This document shows, piece after piece, positions 48,548 through 58,600 of a stretch of 64,000 bases of DNA (positions are counted from its first letter, which is position 1; every line of letters starts with the position of its first letter). The position numbers were made by a program, and so were the translations under genes. The notes beneath the pieces are model-generated. The model had not been told where the DNA came from. It searched no databases and was given only the letters and a program-made list of their open reading frames with translations. This DNA comes from Myxococcales bacterium. GTDB lineage: Bacteria > Myxococcota > Bradymonadia > UBA7976 > UBA1532. Where the stretch lies: NCBI GenBank assembly GCA_020633515.1, contig JACKDM010000020.1:1-64000 (forward strand), in the 5' to 3' direction.

Positions 48548-50356
48548 ATGAACGATGCCATCGAGAGTCACGACGACGACCTCGCCGCCGTCAAGAAGCC
48601 ACGCTGGCCGTGGCTGATCGTCATCGCGCTGCTCGCCGTCGGCGGGTGGTTCGGGTGGCAGGCGTGGCGGGCGACGGATCCGCAGACGGTGCTCGTCGCC
48701 GTCGACGTCGAGGGGCAGTGGTACGAGGGGTCGCAGGCGGCGGCGTGGTTCGCCGACGAGATGAACGCGGGGCTCGAAGAGCTCGGCTTCACCGTCGTGC
48801 GGGCGGCCGATCCGGCGGTGGTCGAGGCGCTCGAAGGGGCCGAGGGTGATCTCGACACGGCGGCGCGGGCGGTGGGCGCGGGGTTCGTGATCGGGGGCGC
48901 GATCGCGTTCGAGGTGATCGAGCACCCGGCGGGCAAGGGGTACTTCGAGGTGCGGGCGCGGGGCAACGTCGAGGTGAGCCATGTCGACGACGAGGACGCG
49001 CCGGCGGGCGGGGCGGACGCGGCGCCGGTGCGGGGCTGGGCGGGGGCGCGGACGCGCGAGGCGGCGGTCGAGCGGGCGCTGCGGCGGTCGCTGTATCCGG
49101 TCGCGGCGGGTGAGGTGCTGCCGCGGTTGCTGGCCCATCCGGTGCTCGCGGGGCGGCTGAGCGGTGACGCGGCGACCGCCTCGTCGCTGCGGCCGGCGTC
49201 GCAGTTCGTCGAGCGGCGCACCCGGCTGCTCGCGGAGGCCGAGACCGAGGCGGCGAAGATGACCGCGCGGCGGCAGGCGGCCGAGAAGGGGCCGGCGCCG
49301 GTGACCTACCATGGCAGCGCCGAGGCCGACGATGGCTTGTGCGGGGTGGGACCGGATGGGATCTGCGTGCGCACCGACACCGTGCGCCGGCTGCTGCCGC
49401 CGGGCGCGTCTTCGCTGTGGTTGCAGAACACGCTCGAGACCGTCGAGCGGCGCCGCGCCGATGGCACCCGCGATGTCTTGTGGGAGGGCTACAACATCTA
49501 TGGCTACCCGCGGGTGTCGCTCGATGGCAGACACATCGGCTTCGTGGAGGATGTCTTCGGCTGGGCCAAGGTGCCGGTGTTGATCGCGGCGGGCGGCGCG
49601 CCGAAGCGGCTGGTGATCGACCCCGAGCGGCGCTTCTCGACGGTGACGCCGGCGCCGGGCGGCGAGAGCGTCGCGATGTGGGCGCGGCCGGGGCGCGACG
49701 GGGACGATGGCTTGCTGGTGCTCGACGCGGAGGGCAAGGTGCGGCTCGAGATCCCAGCGGCGGGCGGGCAGTTCAATGACTTCGCGTGGACCTTCCCCGA
49801 TCAGCTCGTGGTGCTGCATACGCCGCCGCCGCCCGAGACCGAGCCGCCGCCCGCGGGCTACGACGCCGCGGCGCAGACGGTGTGGCGGCAGCCGGCGTTC
49901 GGCGGGCCGCCGACGGCGATCTATACGGTGGGCGAGGGTGAGTACCTGTCATGGATGGCGGTCGCGCCGGGGTCGAAGCAGGTGATCTTCCGGCGGCGGC
50001 ACCCGGAGACGGGCGGGCTCGGGCTGCTCGATCTCGAGACCGGCGTGATGACGCCGATCCCGCTCGCGGGCGACGTGCTCGCGCCGGCGTTCGACGCGAC
50101 CGGGGAGCGGGTGACGTTCACGATCGAGCCGCCGGGCACGGGGGGCGACGAGGAGGTCGCGATCATCGAGCTCGCGGCCGACGAGCCGGCGACGACGCTG
50201 CGGGTGCTGACCGACAACCCGTGGCGCGATCGCTACCCGCAGTTCGACCCGAGCGGTGAGCGGATCTGGTTCGAGCAGTTGGGGCGGGATCCGCTCGACA
50301 AGAAGCGCTCGACGAGCCTGATCGCGTCGGTGCCGATCGCTTCGGGGGAGCGGTGA
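48548..50356 (+). CDS. membrane-anchored WD40/TolB-like beta-propeller protein
   Basis: The 602-residue product has one N-terminal membrane helix (WPWLIVIALLAVGGWFGWQA, about 20-39). A periplasmic alpha/beta domain (about 45-200; VLVAVDVEGQWYEGSQAAAW, GAGFVIGGAIAFEVIEHPAG) resembles the small domain found before TolB propellers. From about 280 to the end come repeated blades of the PD40 type (DVLWEGYNIYGYPRVSLDGR, GEYLSWMAVAPGSKQVIFRR, NPWRDRYPQFDPSGERIWFE). It is probably a periplasmic scaffold. The next gene begins 4 bases after its stop, so the two form an operon. Confidence 0.82.
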   Translation: MNDAIESHDDDLAAVKKPRWPWLIVIALLAVGGWFGWQAWRATDPQTVLVAVDVEGQWYEGSQAAAWFADEMNAGLEELGFTVVRAADPAVVEALEGAEGDLDTAARAVGAGFVIGGAIAFEVIEHPAGKGYFEVRARGNVEVSHVDDEDAPAGGADAAPVRGWAGARTREAAVERALRRSLYPVAAGEVLPRLLAHPVLAGRLSGDAATASSLRPASQFVERRTRLLAEAETEAAKMTARRQAAEKGPAPVTYHGSAEADDGLCGVGPDGICVRTDTVRRLLPPGASSLWLQNTLETVERRRADGTRDVLWEGYNIYGYPRVSLDGRHIGFVEDVFGWAKVPVLIAAGGAPKRLVIDPERRFSTVTPAPGGESVAMWARPGRDGDDGLLVLDAEGKVRLEIPAAGGQFNDFAWTFPDQLVVLHTPPPPETEPPPAGYDAAAQTVWRQPAFGGPPTAIYTVGEGEYLSWMAVAPGSKQVIFRRRHPETGGLGLLDLETGVMTPIPLAGDVLAPAFDATGERVTFTIEPPGTGGDEEVAIIELAADEPATTLRVLTDNPWRDRYPQFDPSGERIWFEQLGRDPLDKKRSTSLIASVPIASGER

Positions 50357-50360
50357 AGCC

Positions 50361-52451
50361 ATGAGTGAAGAGGCCGCTCACGACTATGACTCCGGGGGGC
50401 ATCGCTTGCGGGTGCGGTGCCGGTGGGCGGCGGCGGGGGTGGCGCTCGGGGCGGTGCTGCCCTATGAGGTGATCGCGGGGCGGCCGCAGTATGTGTGGGA
50501 TCTCATCGACGAGCTGCCGCCGGCGGGGGTCATCGCGATCCTCGCGCCGGCGATCGCGGCGGGGGTGATCGCGCTCGCGGGGTGGCGGGCGCGGCGGGCG
50601 GGATCGGCGGCGTGGGTGGTGCTCGCGGCGCTGGTGGGGCTGCGGTTGACGGTCGAGCTCGGGCGCGAGGCGTCGGCGTGGGGCATGCTCGGGTTGCCGG
50701 GCAGCATCGCCGAGCGGCAGGGGTGGGTGCTGCTCGCGCTCGCGATGACCGCGGCGGGGGCGACGCTGACCTTCAAGGCACACGCGCGGCGGGTGGGTCA
50801 TGGCTTGCTGATCGGGGCGGTCGCGGTCGCGGCGGTCTACTTCGCGTGGCCGGCGCGGGGTGAGGCGCCGATCACGACGGTGGCGCGGGCGCTGGCGGTG
50901 ATCGACGAGCTGCCGGGGCTGCCGTTTCAGCTCGGGATGGGGCTGCTCGCGGTGATGGCTTTGTGGCCGGCGATCATCGCGGTGGCGGGGCTGTGGCACC
51001 TCAAGGCGCCGGCGAGCGATGATCATCCGCTGGTGTCATTGCTGGCGCTGTATGGCTTGCCGCTGTTGATCGCGATGCTGGTGTTTCGTGGGGTGCCGGG
51101 CGGCGCCGATGGGTGGAGTGTCTTCGTCGGGCTCGGTGGCATCGTGGTGCTCGCGGCGACGGTGGCGCTGTTGGCGTCGGCGGTCGAGGTCGCGGCGGAG
51201 GCGACGTTTGCGCCGGCGCCGGGGGTCGAGGGTGAGGCCGGGTGGCCACCGAAGCGGACCGCCCTGGTGGCGCTCGCGGCGCTCGCGGTGGTGCTCGGGG
51301 CGCAGGCGTGGCTGGCGCGGCCGCCCGACAAGGGCGTCGAGTGGACGCTCGGGCCGCGCACGCCGGCGGCGGATCTGTTCTTCACCGAGACGCTGCCCGA
51401 CTGGAACCGGAGCCGGCTGGCATGGGAGCAGGCGGCGCGGGGAGGCAGCGGCGGGGCGTCGGCGCTGCTCGCGGTGAAGCAGGCGGCGAAGCAGGCGGTG
51501 AGCGCGGCGCGGGCGATCGATCCGGGGCTCGGGGATGCCATCGATGCCATGACCCGCGACGCGCGTGATCTGCACGTCGCGGGGCGGACGTGGTACGGGC
51601 TGGTCGCGGCGGTGAACGAGGCGAGCCGGACCGCCGGGCTGCCGTATTACCTCGATCCGACGGTCTACACCTACAGCGTCGGGGGCGAGCCGCGGCGTCA
51701 CTTCCAGGCGCGCACGTTCGCGGTGGAGCGGGTGCGGCGCTTCGAGGTGGACGGGCGGCGGTATGCGACGCTGCACGTGCGGCGGATCGACGATCGGGAG
51801 GCGGGGACGCGGCTCCTCGGTTTCAGCCGGGACGCGCAGCGGTTCGCGCTGGTGGATCTGGCGGAGGCGAGCCAGTTCGAGACGTCGCTGGCGACGGCGG
51901 CGCTGGCCGATCCGCCGCTGTGTGATTCGCTGGTGGAGCCATCGGCCGAGACGGGGCTGCGGCGGTGCGGGGAGACGTTGGTGGCGCTCGTCAAGGCATT
52001 GCCGGAGGGGCTCGCGCCGGCGATCGTGGCGGTGACCGATCGGCACGAGCTGCAACATCAGATCGACGGGCCGCACCTCGTGATGGCGAGCGCGGTGATG
52101 GAGCGGCTGGCGGGCATGGGTGATGCCATGCAGACGCGGGTGAACCGGGAGCTGTCGGCGTACGTGGCGGAGCTGACGGACGCCGAGGCGCCGCCGCTGT
52201 TGGGTCTCATCCATCTGGTGCGGTTCGCGTTGCAGGCGCGGGGTTATCTGCATCATGTGGCGATGCTGGCGCTGGAGGCGATGGTCGATCGGCCGCTCGG
52301 GGATGGGATCGGGGGGCCGGATCGGCGGGCGGTGGCGGATGCGTTCGCGGAGCTGGCGGCGCTGGATCCGGACGCGCTGCGGGCGCGGGCAGCGCGGGCG
52401 TGGGCGAGGCTGTACGGTGACGAGCTGGCGGTGGTGCAAGCGCTCGATTGA
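50361..52451 (+). CDS. polytopic membrane protein with C-terminal HExxH (HELQH) metalloprotease-like domain
   Basis: The 696-residue product has about eight hydrophobic segments in residues 20-315. A large extracytoplasmic C-terminal domain of about 380 residues follows, with VTDRHELQHQIDGPHLVMAS about residue 560; HELQH is a zinc-protease-type motif. Some 40 residues later TRVNRELSAYVAELTD could supply a third ligand (Glu). This arrangement resembles gluzincin-type peptidases, but I recognise no named family. The domain also contains LPYYLDPTVYTYSVGGEPRR and RFEVDGRRYATLHVRRID, which look like transthyretin- or lipoprotein-like strands. It is in an operon with the beta-propeller protein, a possible partner. 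Confidence 0.75.
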   Translation: MSEEAAHDYDSGGHRLRVRCRWAAAGVALGAVLPYEVIAGRPQYVWDLIDELPPAGVIAILAPAIAAGVIALAGWRARRAGSAAWVVLAALVGLRLTVELGREASAWGMLGLPGSIAERQGWVLLALAMTAAGATLTFKAHARRVGHGLLIGAVAVAAVYFAWPARGEAPITTVARALAVIDELPGLPFQLGMGLLAVMALWPAIIAVAGLWHLKAPASDDHPLVSLLALYGLPLLIAMLVFRGVPGGADGWSVFVGLGGIVVLAATVALLASAVEVAAEATFAPAPGVEGEAGWPPKRTALVALAALAVVLGAQAWLARPPDKGVEWTLGPRTPAADLFFTETLPDWNRSRLAWEQAARGGSGGASALLAVKQAAKQAVSAARAIDPGLGDAIDAMTRDARDLHVAGRTWYGLVAAVNEASRTAGLPYYLDPTVYTYSVGGEPRRHFQARTFAVERVRRFEVDGRRYATLHVRRIDDREAGTRLLGFSRDAQRFALVDLAEASQFETSLATAALADPPLCDSLVEPSAETGLRRCGETLVALVKALPEGLAPAIVAVTDRHELQHQIDGPHLVMASAVMERLAGMGDAMQTRVNRELSAYVAELTDAEAPPLLGLIHLVRFALQARGYLHHVAMLALEAMVDRPLGDGIGGPDRRAVADAFAELAALDPDALRARAARAWARLYGDELAVVQALD

Positions 52452-52807
52452 TGCATCGATGTCAGGACCCCAGGACCGGGTGAGAGCGTGATGGCTCGGG
52501 ATCGCTGGCATGAAACATGGGTTCGGCATGAGTCGCGGGCATGAATGACCCTCCTGGGCGACACTCGGGTCTCTGGATGGCATGGACGGATGGGTTCGAG
52601 ATGGCATGACGCGCGGGCGTCGGGTTGCGGATCGGCATGGGTGATGGGATGGCATCGTGAGGGTCGACCGGGCGGGCGATCTGCGCGGGGCGCATGGGCC
52701 GCGCGGGGCCCTTCCCCCCGGACGCGGGAGGTTCTACTCTCCCGCGCAGACCGGCAGCCCTCGCCGGTCGAACCGGGCGGCGCGCCGCCCCCACCGAGGA
52801 GGACCCG
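52452..52807. other. intergenic region rich in GGCATG/ATGGCAT words; no gene
   Basis: These 356 bases contain no convincing gene. Between about 52486 and 52655 the words GGCATG, ATGGCATG and ATGGCATC recur at least eight times. The right end contains the inverted repeat described separately and the ribosome site of the GST gene. Confidence 0.7.
52723..52746. promoter_or_regulatory. inverted repeat upstream of the GST gene (candidate operator)
   Basis: CGCGGGAG (52723-52730) and CTCCCGCG (52739-52746) form a perfect 8-bp inverted repeat around an 8-base spacer containing TACTCT, a possible -10. It lies about 60 bases before the GST start, so a repressor site overlapping the promoter is plausible. 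Confidence 0.4.
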
Positions 52808-53434
52808 ATGGCCCACGTTCAGCTCTTCGCCCCCGCCGCCAGCTCCTATGCCTGGAGCACCCGCATCGCGCTCAACGAGGCGGGCGTCGACTACGACCTC
52901 GTCCCGCGCATGCCCAACAGCGCCGAGCAGCGCGCGGTGCATCCCTTCGGCAAGGTGCCGGCGCTGCGTCATGGTGACTTCGTGCTCTACGAGACGGCCG
53001 CGATCCTCGAGTACATCGCCGAGGCGTTCGAGGGCGGCGCGGCGCTGGTGCCGAAGGACGTGCAGGAGCGGGCGCGGATGCGGCAGTGGATGGGTGTGCT
53101 GTCGTCGTATGTCTACCCGGCGGTGGTGTCGCGGGTGGTGGTGCAGCGGGTGTTCGTGCAGGCGAACGGGGGCACGGTCGACGAGGATGACATCGCGCTG
53201 GCGTGCAAGCAGGGCAACGAGCGGCTCGCGGTGCTCGACGCGGCGCTCGGGGAGCGGCAGTGGCTGGCGGGCGGGGAGCTGAGCCTCGCCGACATCCTGC
53301 TGGCGCCGGTGGTCTTCTATGCGTCGGTGGTGCCCGATGGGGCGAAGATCCTGGATGGGTTGGACAACCTGAAGGGATGGCTGGGACGGATGCAGTCGCG
53401 GCCGAGCTTCAGCTCGACGATGCCCAGGATGTGA
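52808..53434 (+). CDS. glutathione S-transferase family protein
   Basis: The 208-residue product has the two-domain GST fold. The N-terminal thioredoxin-like domain (VQLFAPAASSYAWSTRIALN) has Ser in the position of the catalytic residue. The conserved cis-Pro loop is GKVPALRHGDFVLYETAAIL, with the glutathione gamma-glutamyl contact E-T/S. The C-terminal helical domain carries RQWLAGGELSLADILLAPVV, the typical N-capping box. It would conjugate or reduce electrophiles in the cytosol. The ribosome site GAGGAGGA is strong. The inverted repeat upstream may govern expression. Confidence 0.93.
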   Translation: MAHVQLFAPAASSYAWSTRIALNEAGVDYDLVPRMPNSAEQRAVHPFGKVPALRHGDFVLYETAAILEYIAEAFEGGAALVPKDVQERARMRQWMGVLSSYVYPAVVSRVVVQRVFVQANGGTVDEDDIALACKQGNERLAVLDAALGERQWLAGGELSLADILLAPVVFYASVVPDGAKILDGLDNLKGWLGRMQSRPSFSSTMPRM

Positions 53435-53655
53435 ATTCGGCGGGCGACGGAGCGGGCTCAGCGATCGTCACTGGATCGTGGAGCCCGCGCCAGCGGGCGG
53501 AACCGATCGCCGAGCGCAGCGCAGGCGTCCGGCCAGAGCCGGACGGGCCGTAGCGAGGAGAAGGGCGCAGCGAACGCAGTGAGCGAGCACCGCCGACGCT
53601 GCGGAGCGCCCGCCCGCAGCGGCGAAGCCGCGGAGGGCGCCGGAGTGAGCACGGC
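53435..53655. other. highly structured intergenic region between convergent genes
   Basis: No gene is seen. The region is built of complementary short words: an 8-bp hairpin at 53526-53545, GCGCAGCGAACGCAGTGAGCG (about 53565-53585) and CCGCAGCGGCGAAGCCGCGG (about 53613-53632), the latter two internally symmetric. Its composition differs from neighbouring coding DNA. It could be a REP-like or terminator element. Confidence 0.5.
53526..53545. terminator. perfect 8-bp hairpin with 4-base loop
   Basis: CGTCCGGC (53526-53533) pairs with GCCGGACG (53538-53545) around CAGA. It follows the GST stop by about 90 bases and precedes the leftward AlgH gene's end by about 110. Confidence 0.5.
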
Positions 53656-54210
53656 TTACTGAACAGTCGGAGCACCGGCGACAAGGAAGGCGGGGTCGAA
53701 GCCGAGGCTCTCGATGGTGCGGGTCCAGATCTCGTCGATCGGCCAGTCGAAGAGCTGGGCGGGGGTGGCGGGCGCGGTGAGCCAGGAGCCGGCGCTGATC
53801 TCGCCTTCGAGCTGGCCGGGGCCCCAGCCGGCGTAGCCGACGAGGAGGCGGAGGCGGCGCTCTTCGCCGCGGCACATGCGGGTGAGGGCTTCGCGGCTGC
53901 GGCTGACGGCGACGCCGGGGCAGACGCGCATGGTCTCGTCGAAGGCCCAGCCGTCGTCGTGCAGCATCCAGAGGGATTGCGGTTCGACGGGGCCGCCGCG
54001 GCGGAGCTGGACGTCGGGGTCGCCGTGCCAGGGGAGGCCGAAGCCGGCGGCGATCTCGGCGCAGGGGTGAGGGAGGGGGTGGTTGACGACGAGGCCGAGC
54101 GCGCCGTCGGCGTCGTGCTGGATCATGACGACGACCGAGCGGTGGAAGTTGGGGTCTTCGAGCTGGGGCATCGCGATGAGGACGCCAGGGGCGGTCGAGA
54201 AGCGGGCCAT
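53656..54210 (-). CDS. YqgE/AlgH family protein
   Basis: The 184-residue product is a complete YqgE/AlgH member. It starts [20 protein letters not shown], then [38 protein letters not shown] and [20 protein letters not shown], all diagnostic of the family. Although named for alginate regulation in Pseudomonas, its biochemical role is unknown. GAGGTGAAG precedes the ATG, two bases after the stop of the degenerate HD-GYP-like gene, so it ends a leftward operon. Confidence 0.93.
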   Translation of the reverse strand: MARFSTAPGVLIAMPQLEDPNFHRSVVVMIQHDADGALGLVVNHPLPHPCAEIAAGFGLPWHGDPDVQLRRGGPVEPQSLWMLHDDGWAFDETMRVCPGVAVSRSREALTRMCRGEERRLRLLVGYAGWGPGQLEGEISAGSWLTAPATPAQLFDWPIDEIWTRTIESLGFDPAFLVAGAPTVQ

Positions 54211-54212
54211 CT

Positions 54213-55688
54213 TCACCTCAACCCGAGCTGCGCGACGACGGTCGACGGGCGGCGGACGAGCGCGCGCACGATGAGGTCGCGGTGCGCGTCGGGGGCGAGC
54301 GTGCGGCGGATGGTCCACTCGCCGGCTTCGCCTTCGTCGCCGAGGCGGACGCGGGCGCGGCGCTCGGGGATGACCTTGCCCTGGGCGTCGCGGAGGCGTT
54401 CGAGCCAGACGCCGCCCTGCTGGGTGACCGGGGCGGGGGTCTTGCGGTAGAGGTGGCGGCCGCGGAGGTGGTCGATGTCGGCGACGACGGCGAGGTCGCC
54501 GTTGTGGAGCTCGACGACGGTGCCGACGGGGAAGAGGCCGACGACGGCGACGAAGACGCGGGCCATGGCGGGGTCGATGTGGGGCGGTGGGTGGTGGGCG
54601 AGCGCGAGCGCGACCTCGAGCGGTGAGGCGGGCGGGTGCTCGGCGTCGCCGCGGATCCGGCCGAGGTAGTGTTCGATGAGCGCGACGAGCTGGCTGGTGG
54701 GGCGGGGGCGGGGCGCGGCGACGAGGTAGGGCGGGCCCTGGCCGTCGGGGCCGAGGCGGGCTTCGACGGCGGCGACGACGCGGCGGGCGAGGAGCGGGGT
54801 GAAGCGGCCGCCGTCGTCGAGCTGGCGGACGGCGGCGACGGCGGCGGCTTCGGCGGCGGTGAAGAGGTCGGGGTCGGGGTTGGCGTAGGCTTCGCCGACG
54901 CGGCCGAGGAGCGCGGCGGTGGCGAGATCGGCGCAGGCGATGGCGGAGAGGCCGAGGCCGCGGCCGAAGCCGGCGGCGATGACGGCGGCGTCGACGGCGG
55001 CGTGGGCGGCGCTGCGCTGGCGGGCGAGGAGCGGGAGGGCGAAGAGGAGGTCCTGTTCGACGGCGCAGGCGTCGACGAGCTCCTGCGCGACGCGGCGGGC
55101 GGCCTTGATCTCGACGGGGGTGCGGCGGAGGAGGTCGCCGATGCCGGCGACGGCCTTGGCGTAGTGCCACAGCGCCGCGACGCCGCGCACGCCCTGGCCG
55201 ACGCCTTCGAGGCGCAGCGGGCGGGGGGCGACCTTGATGTCTTCGATGCCGTCTTCGGTGAGCTTCGCGACGAGCGCGGCCATCTGGTCCTGCGCGTCGG
55301 CGGGCGGGCGGTAGCGGGCGAAGAGGTAGAAGAAGCGGCGCAGCTCGGCATCGTCGGGCTTCTTGGTGAAGATGAAGCCGCCGGCTTCGCGGCGGGCGAG
55401 CTGCTGTTCGAGCTCCTGCGCTTGATCCTGGGTGCTGCGGTCGAGCCAGAGCGCGTGGCTGTTGATCTGGGCGACGCCCTCGTGCACGACGAAGGTGATG
55501 GTCTGGCGCTCGATCTTGATGAGCGGGTCGAGCGCTTCGACGAGCTTTTCGGCGGGGCGGATCCAGGCTTCGTTGTTGAGCTCGTGCACCTCGCCGGTCT
55601 TCATGAGCGAGAAGGCATAGAGGAGCAGGTTCTTGCCGGCCGCCTGGATGCGGTCGTGGGTGTCTTCCTGACCGAGCGGGGCGGCCAC
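54213..55688 (-). CDS. HD-GYP-like protein with degenerate metal site
   Basis: The product is 491 residues. Residues 1-~130 form an N-terminal module ([40 protein letters not shown]). Residues from ~165 resemble HD-GYP phosphodiesterases in order: [20 protein letters not shown] (227 onward) occupies the place of the helix before the metal site, [13 protein letters not shown] stands where HDIGK is expected, and [20 protein letters not shown] matches the usual C-terminal PxGTxVxLxxGexavV. The HD dyad and GYP motif are both missing, so cyclic-di-GMP hydrolysis is unlikely; a binding or scaffold role is more plausible. GTG start; one base separates it from the upstream HEAT gene. Confidence 0.75.
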   Translation of the reverse strand: MAAPLGQEDTHDRIQAAGKNLLLYAFSLMKTGEVHELNNEAWIRPAEKLVEALDPLIKIERQTITFVVHEGVAQINSHALWLDRSTQDQAQELEQQLARREAGGFIFTKKPDDAELRRFFYLFARYRPPADAQDQMAALVAKLTEDGIEDIKVAPRPLRLEGVGQGVRGVAALWHYAKAVAGIGDLLRRTPVEIKAARRVAQELVDACAVEQDLLFALPLLARQRSAAHAAVDAAVIAAGFGRGLGLSAIACADLATAALLGRVGEAYANPDPDLFTAAEAAAVAAVRQLDDGGRFTPLLARRVVAAVEARLGPDGQGPPYLVAAPRPRPTSQLVALIEHYLGRIRGDAEHPPASPLEVALALAHHPPPHIDPAMARVFVAVVGLFPVGTVVELHNGDLAVVADIDHLRGRHLYRKTPAPVTQQGGVWLERLRDAQGKVIPERRARVRLGDEGEAGEWTIRRTLAPDAHRDLIVRALVRRPSTVVAQLGLR

Positions 55689-55689
55689 C

Positions 55690-58600
55690 TCAGTCCTCCT
55701 CGGGGTCGAAGGCGAGGAAGTCGCGGAGGAGATCCTCGACGTCGCTGGCCTTGCCGGGCGCGGCGGGGTCGTCGGCGGGCGGCGCCGCGGGGGGCGCGGG
55801 CGGCGGGCGGCGGGGGCGGGGGGAGCGGCGCGGTGGGCGGGCGGATCGGCGCGGCGGTCTCGCTCGCGGCGGCGGCGGCGCGCGGGCGCTCGCGGCGGCG
55901 GCGGGGCGGATCGGCGGGCGGTCGGCGGGCGGGGCGCGGGCGCGGGCGGCGGGCGGACCGGCGGGCGGGCGCCGGGCGCGGGCGGGGGACGGACCGGCGC
56001 GGAGGGCGCGGCGCATCCCGGCGCGGCGGCGGGCGGACGGGCGGCGCGGGCGAGCGGAGCGCGGCCGATGTCGGCCGCGCGGGCATCGGAGGCGGCGCTC
56101 GGCAGCGCGGGCTCGGCGGCGCGGGCGGCGCGCTGGCGGCGGCGTCGGCGGCGCGGCGGCGCGGGCGACGACGCGCGGATCGCCGGCTCGGCGGGGCCGC
56201 CGGCGCCGAGGGCACCGCGCGCCAGAAGCCGACCTCGTCGCCGCTCTCGGGCGAATCGATCGTCTCGTCGTCGGCCGCCGGCAGCACGAAGAGGCGCTCG
56301 TCGGGGCGCCGCGAGGGCGTCTCCGTGCGCCAGGGCGAGCCCGGGCGCACGTCGAACGCCGCGGCGGGCTCGGGCTCGACGGGCTCGGCGGCGAACGGCG
56401 GGTCGGTGTCGATCGGGGGCGCGGCGTCGAGCGCGCGCTCCATCGACTCGGCGCCGACGTCGATCGTCTCGTCGAGCGAGCGCGCTCGTCGGCGACCTCC
56501 ATCGAGAGGAAGTCCTTGAGCAGCGCCTCGACGCTCTCCTGCCCGTCGGCCTCGGTCGAGGGCGGGACCATGGTCGGCTCGGGGCCGAGCTCGCTCTGGT
56601 CGGCGCCGCGGTCGGGGGCGTGGGGCTTGAGCTCGTGGTGGGTGGGCGCGTCGAAGTCGAGCAGGCGGCGCATCGCGTCGCGGGTCTCGGGCGAGGCGGG
56701 CGGGACGCCGGCGGGGAGGCCGCCGCCGAAGCGGGGGCCGAGGTCGGCGGCGGGGTCGTCGCCGTCGCGGCCGGCGTCGCGGGCGTCGAGCGCGGCGTCG
56801 TCGGCGAGCGGCGGGCGGGGGCGCGCGGGCGCGTCGTCGCCGTCGATCGGCGCCGGGCCGTCGGAGTCGGCGCCGAGGTAGCTGCGCAGGATGTCTTCGA
56901 GCCCGGCCTCGGGCTGGTGGCTGTAGTCGACCGCGGTCGGGACGGGGCGCTTCTCGACGACGCGGACGGGCACCGGCGGCCGGGTGGGGCGGCGGGTCGG
57001 GGCGGTCTCGGGCGGGCCGACGAGCGCGGCGTCGAGGATCTCGATGCGCCAGCCGCCGCCTTCGAGGGGCCGTCGACGTCGAGGCGGACGACGTCGGTGG
57101 CGAGGAAGCGCTCGCCGGGGCGCAGGAGCGGGCGGTCGCCGAGCACGAGCGGCGGGGGGTCGGCGGCCTTCGGCGCGGCGGGGGCGCTCGGGCGCGCGGG
57201 GCTCGGCGGCGCGGGGCTCGGCGGGCTTCGAGGGGGCGGTGGCGGGCGCGCGCGCCGGGCGGGCCTCGCGGGGCGCTTCGGGCGCGGCGACGGCGAGCGC
57301 GGCGGGTTCGAAGAGCAGCCGGCTCCCCATCTTGTCGCGGCCGACCTCGACGGCTTCGAGCGGCGCCGCCCGCGAGGGCGCGATGTCGGCCGGCGCCTCG
57401 CCCGCCGCCTCGCCGCGCGCCGCGAGGCGGAGCACGACGTCGCAGTGCGCCGCGAGGCTGAGGTCGGCGCGGGCGTGCACCTTGCGGATGAGCGCGAGCG
57501 CCTCGCGGCTGCCGAGGATGCCGAGCCCGGAGACGGCGCCGCGGCGGGTCGGGGTGTCGATGAGCGCCTGGCTGCCGCGCTTGAAGAAGCGGCTGAGCAG
57601 GTCGCCGCCGCCCTCGTCGTCGAGGCCGAGCGCGTGTTCGAAGACGTCGACGAAGCGGGCGCCGCCGAGGCGGGCGAGGGCTTCGAAGTAGAGGCGCTGC
57701 TCGTCCTCGTCGAAGCCGGGGAAGATGTCGGCGCGGATCGTCGAGGCGAGGTAGGGCGAGACCGATCGGTCGCCGGCGGCGAGGAAGCGGGTGACGACGG
57801 CGCGGCGCACGACGGGCGCGGGGTCCTTGAGGAACGGCAGCAGCGACTCCCGCACCGCGAGGTCGTAGGCGCCGGCGAGCCCTTCGGCCGCCGCCGCCCG
57901 CACCTCGGGCGAGGGGTGCTTCATCGTCTCCATCAACAGCGGCCGGGCCTGCTCGCTGAGGTCGCTGCCGACGATGACCTCGATGACCTCGAGCACGACG
58001 CCGGGGTTGGGGTCGCGCAGCCGCTCGGCCCAGGGGTCGAGCGACTCGGTGCCCTGGCGGCGGAGCAGGTCCTTGAGGAAGGCGACGCCGGCGGGGTTGT
58101 GGCAGGCGTCGATGAGCTCGAGCAGGTCGGGCGCGGCGAGCGCGCGCGCGGTCGCGAAGTGCCAGCGGGCCCAGGCGGTGAAGTCGGTGTTCTCGGGGTC
58201 CTGGTGGTGGGCGACCTGCTCGACGAGCGCGCGGCCGGCGATGGCGTGCTTCATCGCGGCGAGGCGCGCGGCGACGGGCGGCGGGAAGCGGTCGGCGGCC
58301 TCGACGAGCGCGCGCAGGCTGCGCACGGCGTCGGCGAAGGCGGGCCACGCGCGGTGTTCGAGCCAGGCGGCGAGCACGCGCACGATGACCGTGGCGAGGT
58401 CGTCGTCGGCGAGCGGCGAGGGGTCCTTGACCATCAGCCGCGCGAGGAGCTCGACGACGCGCTCGGTGGGCGGGCCGAGCTCGGCGTCGCGGGCGAGCGC
58501 GGCGATGACGGCGGGCGCGGCCTCGGCCATGGCGTGGCGCAGCTTGCGCTGCTCGAGGTCGGCGCCGTCGACGCGCGCGCCGCTGTCGACCGCGACCCGC

